This document shows, in pieces, positions 1 to 5,176 of a stretch of 5,246 nt of DNA; the stretch's first letter is position 1; every line of letters starts with the position of its first letter. The notes below the pieces were generated by a model that worked only from the letters and a program-made list of their open reading frames with translations, did no database searches and was not told the DNA's origin. The translations under genes were made by a program, and so were the position numbers. The stretch is from Microcaldota archaeon (GTDB lineage: Archaea > Micrarchaeota > Micrarchaeia > Micrarchaeales > Micrarchaeaceae), in contig JAJZJI010000085.1 of the NCBI GenBank assembly GCA_021828345.1, positions 1 to 5,246 on the forward strand. The letters are read 5' to 3'.

Positions 1-215
1 TGAGTTAGTGTATCTGATATTCCCTTCATGAGCATAGTTGTTTTTTTATTCTCATCCATCATGAACTTTATTAATGCAAGCATATTGGAATTGGTATCCT
101 CCGCAGCATGCTTCTCTTTTAATAATTCTATATTATCAACATTTTTTGAGGCAATCTTCTCTAACTCCATCTTTATTTCGTAGAGCTCCTTTTCCAATAT
201 TTTTTTTGTTGCCAT
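1..215 (-). CDS. Unrecognised coiled-coil-like protein, N-terminal 71 residues (3' end outside window)
   Basis: The frame is open from ATG at 215 down to the window edge, giving 71 codons with no stop. The product begins MATKKILEKELYEIKMELEK and is highly charged. Residues 5-40 have a heptad-like spacing of Leu, Ile and Met typical of an amphipathic helix or coiled coil. A second helical stretch (residues about 43-70, containing NMLALIKFMMDEN and then MLMKGISDTL) follows. No signal peptide or membrane segment is visible, so it is probably cytoplasmic. I do not recognise the family, and no function is assigned. An in-frame ATG at 233, directly after a TAA stop, would add the hydrophobic extension MIWVVL. 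The ATG at 215 is preferred because it gives a normal hydrophilic start, although the Shine-Dalgarno match (GGGTTG, about 6 nt upstream) is weak. An A8 run lies just after the start codon (200-207). The gene is divergent from the KH gene and shares its control region. Confidence 0.6.
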   Translation of the reverse strand, partial: MATKKILEKELYEIKMELEKIASKNVDNIELLKEKHAAEDTNSNMLALIKFMMDENKKTTMLMKGISDTLT

Positions 216-251
216 CAAAACAACCCAAATCATTTATTTATCATGTCTTGT

Positions 252-290
252 TCATGATTCGTCTTTTAATGAATCATGATTGAATCATAA
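252..290. repeat. Cluster of GAATCATGA-type inverted and direct repeats, possible operator
   Basis: TCATGATTC (252-260) and GAATCATGA (271-279) form a perfect 9-bp inverted repeat separated by 10 bp. A third copy, GAATCATAA (282-290), is a direct repeat of the second arm, offset by 11 bp, about one helical turn. Smaller exact palindromes are nested inside: AATCATGATT at 272-281 and TGATTGAATCA at 277-287. The cluster lies between the predicted minus-strand TATA box (309-316) and the start codon at 215, overlapping the predicted transcription start. That position suits a repressor operator. In RNA the 9-bp arms could also form a hairpin in the leader. Confidence 0.5.
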
Positions 291-308
291 ATATTATAAT
301 AAGATAGC

Positions 309-316
309 TATTTAAA
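309..316 (-). promoter_or_regulatory. Archaeal TATA box for the left minus-strand gene
   Basis: Read on the minus strand this is TTTAAATA, a perfect match to the archaeal TATA consensus (TTTAWATA). It is preceded by an A-rich stretch (CAAAAGC) that could serve as BRE. The usual 25-27 bp spacing puts the transcription start near 286, inside the palindrome cluster, with a leader of about 70 nt. A weaker TAAATAAA at 234-241 could instead give a nearly leaderless transcript. Confidence 0.45.
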
Positions 317-353
317 GCTTTTGATTTTACGATATAGTATATAGGGATTAGTG

Positions 354-365
354 GAATTGCAATTC
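354..365. repeat. 12-bp perfect palindrome upstream of the KH-gene promoter
   Basis: GAATTGCAATTC is its own reverse complement and ends 18 bp before the plus-strand TATA box at 384-391. A dyad at this distance is a plausible binding site for a dimeric regulator. In AT-rich intergenic DNA a chance palindrome of this length cannot be excluded. Confidence 0.35.
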
Positions 366-383
366 ATTTAATTTAAAAATACT

Positions 384-391
384 TTTAAATA
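384..391 (+). promoter_or_regulatory. Archaeal TATA box for the KH-top6B unit
   Basis: TTTAAATA matches the archaeal TATA consensus exactly and follows an A-rich BRE-like stretch (376-380). Transcription would start near 412-415, leaving a leader of about 40 nt before the ATG at 454. A weaker TTTAAAG at 414-420 would give a start near 440. Confidence 0.5.
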
Positions 392-404
392 GATATTAAT
401 CTAT
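389..404. repeat. 6-bp inverted repeat between TATA box and transcription start
   Basis: ATAGAT (389-394) and ATCTAT (399-404) are inverted copies with a 4-bp spacer (ATTA). They overlap the end of the TATA box, a position where a bound protein would block TBP/TFB or RNA polymerase. The arms are short and AT-rich, so confidence is low. Confidence 0.25.
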
Positions 405-443
405 ATGAACTAATTTAAAGTTAAACATCTAACAGATATTAGA

Positions 444-449
444 AAGTGA
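444..449 (+). promoter_or_regulatory. Shine-Dalgarno site of the KH gene
   Basis: AAGTGA contains the GTGA core of the archaeal ribosome binding site (pairing with UCACC at the 16S rRNA 3' end). It sits 4 nt before the ATG at 454. The same hexamer precedes top6B, which supports both start regions. Confidence 0.55.
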
Positions 450-453
450 AAAT

Positions 454-981
454 ATGCAAGAAGTATACATTAATGCGCAGCGTATAAAAAGAATGCGTGA
501 AATGCCCGAGATAATAAGCACAATAGAGAAGCGTACAAAATCTAAAATAGAAATTAGTCCAACTAAAGATTTTGTTACTATTGAGTCTGATGATGCAATT
601 ATGGAATTTTCCGCAGCCAATATAGTTACGGCTTTTGGTAGAGGTTTTGATGTCCAAATCGCTCTTCTACTGCTCAGTGATGATTATTATTTTTCGTATA
701 TAGATTTAAGACAGATATTTGGCAATAGCGCTAGATTACAACAGATAAAATCTAGAGTCATAGGAGAAAACGGACGTACAAAATTATATATTGAAAGCGT
801 TAGTGGAGCGCATTTAAGCATATATGGACACACTATAGGTTTTATAGGTATGATAGATCAGATAAATGAGGCTGAAACAGCTGTAAGGACATTAGTTGAG
901 GGAGGAAGTCACAAACTTGCATACCAGAGAATGGAGGCTAGCCACAGAAAGCACAAAGATTATACACACATATTCAAATAG
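454..981 (+). CDS. Archaeal KH-domain rRNA-processing protein (Pno1/Dim2/Krr1-like)
   Basis: A 175-aa protein of the size and layout of the universal archaeal two-KH-domain protein related to eukaryotic Pno1/Dim2. In that family the protein binds the 3' region of small-subunit rRNA and acts with the Nob1 nuclease and Rio1 kinase in late 16S maturation in the cytoplasm. The family hallmarks are visible. The linker has AFGRGF (60-65), followed by the helix IALLLLSDDYY and the IDLRQIFG segment. The second KH domain (about 83-165) carries the RNA-binding loop GENG (104-107) in VIGENGRTK, then SGAHLSIYGHTIGFIG, and ends with the typical LVEGGSHKLAYQRME helix and a basic tail. The first KH domain (about 1-58) keeps its end, KIEISPTKDFVTIES, but lacks GxxG: RIKRMREMPEI stands where the loop is expected. 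The start is supported by the AAGTGA site and the TATA box upstream. top6B follows at once, probably cotranscribed. Function is assigned by family resemblance. Confidence 0.88.
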   Translation: MQEVYINAQRIKRMREMPEIISTIEKRTKSKIEISPTKDFVTIESDDAIMEFSAANIVTAFGRGFDVQIALLLLSDDYYFSYIDLRQIFGNSARLQQIKSRVIGENGRTKLYIESVSGAHLSIYGHTIGFIGMIDQINEAETAVRTLVEGGSHKLAYQRMEASHRKHKDYTHIFK

Positions 982-990
982 TTTCTTTTT
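982..990 (+). terminator. Possible weak oligo-T terminator between the KH gene and top6B
   Basis: TTTCTTTTT begins directly after the KH stop codon (TAG, 979-981). Archaeal RNA polymerase can terminate on U-rich tracts without a hairpin, so part of the transcripts may end here. The short gap and the absence of a clear TATA box before top6B suggest that readthrough still supplies top6B. Confidence 0.25.
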
Positions 991-996
991 GATATG

Positions 997-1002
997 AAGT
1001 GA
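997..1002 (+). promoter_or_regulatory. Shine-Dalgarno site ahead of top6B, bearing on the start choice
   Basis: AAGTGA is 8 nt before an in-frame TTG at 1011 and 17 nt before the ATG at 1020. By spacing it favours TTG. A second weaker match, GTTGAT (1010-1015), lies 4 nt before the ATG. The same bases form the tiny reading frame ATG-AAG-TGA (994-1002). Confidence 0.4.
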
Positions 1003-1019
1003 TATTTTAGTTGATAGAT

Positions 1020-2642
1020 ATGGATTCTTCAGAGAATATTGTAAAGGAGTTTAAAGAACATTCGATATCAGAATTCTTCAAAAAGAACAGGCAAATGCTT
1101 GGATATTCTAGTATGATAAAGTCTCTTGTAACTGTGGTGCACGAGTATGTTACAAATTCTCTTGATGCATGCGAAGATGCTGAGATATTACCAAATATAT
1201 CTGTAAAATTAAATAGGGCTGGGGATAATAAGTATACTGTAATAATATCTGATAATGGACCGGGCATACCAAAACAGATTATTGGTAAAGCGCTTGCCAT
1301 GATACTTGCCGGTACAAAATTCCATAGAAATGTACAGCAAAGAGGACAGCAAGGTATTGGAGCTGCAGGTTGCACACTATTTGCACAAACAACAACGGGT
1401 AAACCTATACGCGCAATATCGGGGTTAGAAAATGGTAGAGCATTTTCATGCAGCATTGGTATAGACACCATGCATAATAAACCAATTATAAATGATGTAA
1501 TTGATTTAAAAGATATTCCGCGTGGGCTTACAGTAGAAGGAGAATTTGCGATGGTAAAATATGATACAAGCGATCATAGCGTTCTAGAGTATTTAAAAAG
1601 AACTGCACTATCTAATCCTCATGCCCAAATAGTATTTATAGATCCTGATGGAAAAGAATTTTCATTTCTTAGATCTGTTGATAAGATTCCAGAAAAACCA
1701 AAAGCAGCAAAGTTGCACCCATTAGGGTTATCTGTCAATGATCTACTTGAGGAAGCACACTCATCAAAAGAGGATATGATATCCACATTCTTATCAAGTA
1801 ATTTCTCAAGATTTAGCCAGGGTAAGGTGAATGAATTAAAGGAATTGCTGCCGGGTATTAATCTTTCAAAAAAACCAAAGGAGTTGCAATGGAATGAATC
1901 GGAGATTATAATAGATGCGTTTAAAAAAATGAAATGGATATCGCCCGAAACTGCCCACATAATACCAATAGGACATGTACAGATAGAATTAACATTAAAG
2001 AATATATTAAACCCAGAATTCATGCATGTAATAGAGAGAAAACCAAAAGTTTTCAAAGGAGGCTTTCCATTTATTGTAGAGGCTGCGATTGCATATGGTG
2101 GCAGCGCAGGAAAGCAGCTTGAGGAGGGATATACTGGGAATATATTAAGATTTGCAAATAGGGTTCCATTACTCTTTGATAGCGGCAATTGTGCCATTAC
2201 AGAGGCCGTTAGAAGCATACAATGGAAACGATATAATATAGATATGGAGATGCAACCAATCAGCGTTTTTGTGAATATATCATCTGTACATATACCATAC
2301 TCTGGCGTTGGAAAGGAATCTGTATCACAGGAGGAAGAGATTATAGAGGAAATAAAACTCGCGGTTATGGACGCGGCACGTGGATTGCAGCATTTCATAC
2401 ATAATAAGGAAAAATTGAGTATGTATGCGAACAAATACAAAACTATAATGCGATACACTGGACAACTATCAAAAGATCTTGCTTCTTTAACTGGCAAAAA
2501 ACCAGATGAAATACGCAGTACACTCGAAAAAATTGTTGCAAAGCATTATTCACTTGAAAGTAAAGTAGATGAAAATAAAACACAAAATGCAAACGAAGAG
2601 ATTATTGAAAAAGAAGAAAATTTAGAAGAGATGAATGATTAA
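1020..2642 (+). CDS. top6B: DNA topoisomerase VI subunit B (type IIB, GHKL ATPase subunit)
   Basis: 540 aa from the ATG (543 from the alternative TTG at 1011), close to the roughly 530 aa usual for archaeal Top6B. In the A2B2 enzyme this subunit binds ATP, dimerises and drives DNA strand passage while Top6A (Spo11-like) cuts. The family pattern begins with FKEHSISEFFKKN. The ATP-binding GHKL domain shows HEYVTNSLDACEDA (E42, N46, D49), DNGPGIP (78-84), LAGTKFHRN and the glycine loop RGQQGIGAAG (108-117). A helix-two-turn-helix region (about 231-305) contains FLSSNFSRFS and KKPKELQW. The transducer domain (about 306-510) contains YGGSAGKQ, RFANRVPLLFDSG, IQWKRYNID and VHIPYSGVGKESV, in which K432 matches the switch lysine contacting the ATP gamma-phosphate. 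The last roughly 28 residues are a Glu/Lys/Asn-rich acidic tail with no added C-terminal domain. All ATPase motifs look intact. It is probably cotranscribed with the KH gene. top6A is not in the window, and a converging gene occupies the next position. Confidence 0.97.
   Translation: MDSSENIVKEFKEHSISEFFKKNRQMLGYSSMIKSLVTVVHEYVTNSLDACEDAEILPNISVKLNRAGDNKYTVIISDNGPGIPKQIIGKALAMILAGTKFHRNVQQRGQQGIGAAGCTLFAQTTTGKPIRAISGLENGRAFSCSIGIDTMHNKPIINDVIDLKDIPRGLTVEGEFAMVKYDTSDHSVLEYLKRTALSNPHAQIVFIDPDGKEFSFLRSVDKIPEKPKAAKLHPLGLSVNDLLEEAHSSKEDMISTFLSSNFSRFSQGKVNELKELLPGINLSKKPKELQWNESEIIIDAFKKMKWISPETAHIIPIGHVQIELTLKNILNPEFMHVIERKPKVFKGGFPFIVEAAIAYGGSAGKQLEEGYTGNILRFANRVPLLFDSGNCAITEAVRSIQWKRYNIDMEMQPISVFVNISSVHIPYSGVGKESVSQEEEIIEEIKLAVMDAARGLQHFIHNKEKLSMYANKYKTIMRYTGQLSKDLASLTGKKPDEIRSTLEKIVAKHYSLESKVDENKTQNANEEIIEKEENLEEMND
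2608..2620 (-). terminator. Oligo-T terminator of the minus-strand membrane-protein gene, inside top6B
   Basis: Read on the minus strand this is TTTTCTTCTTTTT, 18-30 nt beyond that gene's stop codon, without a hairpin. This is the usual form of intrinsic termination in archaea. It arises from the Lys/Glu codons (GAA, AAA, AAG) that encode the acidic tail of Top6B on the other strand. Confidence 0.4.
2639..2642. other. Shared stop-codon palindrome of two converging genes
   Basis: TTAA supplies TAA at 2640-2642 for top6B on the plus strand and TAA at 2641-2639 for the membrane-protein gene on the minus strand. The two coding regions overlap tail to tail by 4 bp, leaving no intergenic space. 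Confidence 0.9.
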
Positions 2643-5023
2643 ACTACAGTCTTTTCCGGTTTATCCGCATCCATTAACTTTATTTCTCCATAACTTATGT
2701 ATAGTTTCAATCTTTGAATATTGAGATCCACCATGCCAGATATTTTCTGGTTGAATTCATTAAGTCTATCGCCATTTATAAATGCAAGATATGTTTGCGC
2801 GTTCTCATATAATGGCATATTTATGAATTTACTAGTCTTCGAATAAATAATTACATATATTCTCTCCCCTTTTATGGTCGCTATTATATCAGCCGAACTG
2901 CTCGTATCTATCTCATTTATTATATATCCATGGGCTACAAACCATAATCTTAATTTTTTAAACGTAGCAAGATACTCTATGTCATGAGCTGAACGCGATA
3001 TCCAATCTATCGGGGCATATAAATTATCATATTCTATAAGCTTACCAGATTTTTCTAATTCCTCTACCAAAAGCTCCACATTCTGATATGTAAGGGATAG
3101 CGGCACATTATTATCACGTATGTTATTTGCTATTGCAGTTCGTATCTCATCTATGTTTAATGGCATATACTTCCAATGATAATATGCATTAAGCCTATCA
3201 AAAGCATTTATCATATCCTTACTCTTTATTACAACATTTATACTCTTCTGCTTTGGTATCGATGGAACATCAACATAAAAGTCATCACGAATTGGATCCC
3301 TTACAAATACGACTAAAACTATTACAATAATTATCACTATTAATACATAAAGATCCCCAGAAGTCAAACTTATATTTATTGCAGGATTATCGATTTTAAA
3401 CGGAAACTTTGAGTTTAACATATTTATTTCAAATGAAACATTTCCATATGCCTCCTTATAATTTTGGGGCAGTTTGTATAATATGAGACCATCATTTATC
3501 CTTCCAGATTGAGAGTAATTATTAGTCATATTTATTGTGTAATTTATATTATTCAACTGCTGCTGGTTCATAGTTAAATATAGTAAAAATGTACCATTTG
3601 TAAAATTAATATTTAGCGGTGTTATCTGAATAGGTGGCACATAAAGCAATGCGGTACCATAATCGTATCCAGAAAAGCTTATTACTGAATATTGATAGTT
3701 ACCAGGAGATAGATTAAATATCTCGTTTTGTATGAATGAAAAATTACCGGATGATTTTATATATGGCAATGGATGTGAATATATAGTTGTGCCATTCTGA
3801 TTTTTTATATTAATATTTGGTTGCAGAGTCTGTGTTAAGTTAGAATGTGTAAAGATCGTTATATTAATGCCGTTTAATTTTTCAGGTATAATATATCCAG
3901 GCATAGATATTGTTCCATTAATTGTGTATTTCGGATTATAATAAATGTAATAATATCTGCTTCCATTCGGTATTAAATATGCTTTATTTGTATATAGCTC
4001 TACTCGGACATAGGAATTATTTAAAAGCGATGTTGAACTCTGATTGTAGCGCAGATTGGTTGATGTTAAAAACAATCCGAGCTTTCCGCTGCCCGTAACA
4101 TTTTTGTTTGCGATATGGTATTGCCCAGAACTATATGCAGGTAGCCAGAAAAGCTCAGATGCTCCCTTTGATAATGCAAGTGATAGATTATTTGTGTTCC
4201 AAGTGTTTGGATAGTTAGGCAGTGCAATAAATGAACCATTTAAAATATTTATATAATCTGTAAGCCAGAAATTATTACCTCTTATTAGAGTATATGTGGC
4301 ATTCTGAAAGAACATATATCCCATGCTGCTATTAAATAACAATTTATAGAAGCTTTGATTTCTATAAGGCTCTGCACCCATAGCTAATTGAGACGGCTGC
4401 GCCTTATTTATAACCTGTATGCTGCCCGGCAACACCATATAGTTTAACCCCCCGCCAACATACATTAAGCTGGTGCCGCGCTCCATTAATAACTTAAAGA
4501 CAGTCATATTTTCTGAAACATTCTGAAATAATTGGGATGGTAAAAATCCTGTAGGAGAAATTAATATAGAATTATTGCGTATCTGTGTTAAATTATCAGG
4601 ATTTATAATCAAAAGATTTGAGACGTTACTTATTACACCATAACTTACAAGATCATTTGCAAGAGTTGCATGCAGCGCATTAAAATTGTTACAATTTATA
4701 CATTCGTTCGACGCATTTAACAAATATATATTACGAGGTATTGGTTCTGTATATATGGATCCATTAATGAATACATTTGATTCGTTTTGATAATTGTAAT
4801 TAACAATAAAATAGGGTACAAGATATCTGCTCTGATTGTAAAAGAGTATATTATGATAATTGATATAACCATTAAGGCCGTAGATATAATGCGCACTGCT
4901 ATGTGTTATGCTACCAAGAATGCTGGTTATGTAAACAGATAAGTAGGCGAACGCTATTATTATTGCAAGCACTGCAACTATAATCAATATATTTTTTGGC
5001 TTTTTTATGTTGAATCCAGCCAT
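2639..5023 (-). CDS. Large two-pass membrane protein: sequon-rich ectodomain plus cytoplasmic winged-helix-like tail
   Basis: A 794-aa protein of no family I recognise. A Lys-rich start (FNIKKPKN) precedes a first membrane helix (about 12-35). An external region of about 520 residues follows, then a second helix (about 557-575, VLIVIIIVIVLVVFV), RDPIRDD and a soluble tail (576-794). The external region has 31 N-x-S/T sequons (N63 to N550) and the tail none, which fits an N-in topology and surface N-glycosylation. Residues about 98-203 alternate strands and helices (LLIINP, SILISPTGFLP, LLMERGTSLMYVGGG), like flavodoxin or DUF4350/GATase-type domains. Residues about 385-465 look Ig-like (LSPGNYQYSVISFSGYDYG). 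The only external cysteines form CINC (108-111). The tail has a winged-helix-like part (about 602-675, with LVEELEKSGKLIEYDNLYAP) and an alpha/beta part (683-780). ATG 5023 is chosen over TTG 5029 because GGTGA lies 9 nt upstream. It closes a tightly packed operon. Surface sensing or cell-envelope organisation is possible but unproven. Confidence 0.85.
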   Translation of the reverse strand: MAGFNIKKPKNILIIVAVLAIIIAFAYLSVYITSILGSITHSSAHYIYGLNGYINYHNILFYNQSRYLVPYFIVNYNYQNESNVFINGSIYTEPIPRNIYLLNASNECINCNNFNALHATLANDLVSYGVISNVSNLLIINPDNLTQIRNNSILISPTGFLPSQLFQNVSENMTVFKLLMERGTSLMYVGGGLNYMVLPGSIQVINKAQPSQLAMGAEPYRNQSFYKLLFNSSMGYMFFQNATYTLIRGNNFWLTDYINILNGSFIALPNYPNTWNTNNLSLALSKGASELFWLPAYSSGQYHIANKNVTGSGKLGLFLTSTNLRYNQSSTSLLNNSYVRVELYTNKAYLIPNGSRYYYIYYNPKYTINGTISMPGYIIPEKLNGINITIFTHSNLTQTLQPNINIKNQNGTTIYSHPLPYIKSSGNFSFIQNEIFNLSPGNYQYSVISFSGYDYGTALLYVPPIQITPLNINFTNGTFLLYLTMNQQQLNNINYTINMTNNYSQSGRINDGLILYKLPQNYKEAYGNVSFEINMLNSKFPFKIDNPAINISLTSGDLYVLIVIIIVIVLVVFVRDPIRDDFYVDVPSIPKQKSINVVIKSKDMINAFDRLNAYYHWKYMPLNIDEIRTAIANNIRDNNVPLSLTYQNVELLVEELEKSGKLIEYDNLYAPIDWISRSAHDIEYLATFKKLRLWFVAHGYIINEIDTSSSADIIATIKGERIYVIIYSKTSKFINMPLYENAQTYLAFINGDRLNEFNQKISGMVDLNIQRLKLYISYGEIKLMDADKPEKTVV

Positions 5024-5025
5024 GC

Positions 5026-5172
5026 TCAATATTCACCATCTTTTTTCTTGCCTGAAAACGCTTTCATGAAAATAGCTGTAATAAAGTTATTCTTCTTTGT
5101 ATTCATCTTTTTTACTATCGTATATATTTTTATGTTTCGCATGTGCTTTTTTATCTTTATATTATATATCAT
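5026..5172 (-). CDS. Small Lys-rich hypothetical protein, 48 aa
   Basis: An open frame from ATG 5172 to TGA 5028-5026 encodes a 48-aa very basic peptide: 12 Lys and 1 Arg against 1 Asp and 1 Glu. It has a moderately hydrophobic central part (NNFITAIFMKAF) and ends GKKKDGEY. The packing is the best evidence for a real gene. It starts 4 nt after the stop of the upstream gene, with GGTTGA close before the ATG, and stops 2 nt before the ATG of the membrane-protein gene. The GGTGA ribosome site of that next gene lies within its last codons, so translation may be coupled. A later in-frame ATG at 5142 would give 38 aa. The family is unknown. Association with the inner face of the membrane or with nucleic acid would suit the charge, but this is inference. 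It could also be a non-coding spacer that happens to stay open. Confidence 0.45.
   Translation of the reverse strand: MIYNIKIKKHMRNIKIYTIVKKMNTKKNNFITAIFMKAFSGKKKDGEY
5033..5037 (-). promoter_or_regulatory. Shine-Dalgarno site of the membrane-protein gene
   Basis: GGTGA on the minus strand is the exact archaeal core motif. It ends 9 nt before ATG 5023 but only 3 nt before the alternative TTG at 5029, so it decides for the ATG. It lies within the last codons of the 48-aa ORF. Confidence 0.6.
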
Positions 5173-5176
5173 TATC

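Noticed and set aside
252..279. CRISPR-like or transposon terminal repeats
   Set aside because: The arms are only 9 bp, with spacings of 10-11 bp rather than spacer-sized gaps. No transposase, cas gene or target duplication is present.
74..283. 69-codon plus-strand frame at the left
   Set aside because: It lies mostly opposite the minus-strand coiled-coil frame and extends over the palindromic control region. Its Phe/Leu/Ser/Pro-rich product looks like an antisense shadow.
216..453. Possible small RNA or tRNA gene in the divergent intergenic region
   Set aside because: The stretch is very AT-rich with no GC-rich stems, cloverleaf or CCA-type end. The visible structure is explained by promoters and short palindromes.
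429..657. Two short minus-strand frames opposite the KH gene
   Set aside because: They overlap a well-supported KH-domain coding region and show no motif or ribosome site.
1007..1471. 154-codon open frame on the minus strand opposite the top6B 5' end
   Set aside because: It lies antisense to the conserved GHKL motifs and has a Ser/Cys/Pro composition typical of a reverse-frame artefact.
1934..2122. 62-codon plus-strand frame inside top6B
   Set aside because: It lies in a different frame wholly within the conserved transducer coding region, and no features support it.
1619..2497. 292-codon open frame on the minus strand opposite top6B
   Set aside because: The plus strand is an unmistakable Top6B with all motifs intact. 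The antisense product is Ser/Phe/Ile-rich with no domain sense and no suitable ribosome site, so it is a codon-usage shadow.
2639..5023. Reading the large membrane protein as a glycosyltransferase or oligosaccharyltransferase
   Set aside because: It has only two membrane helices and no WWDxG-type or other catalytic motif. Its many sequons suggest it is a glycosylation target, not the enzyme.
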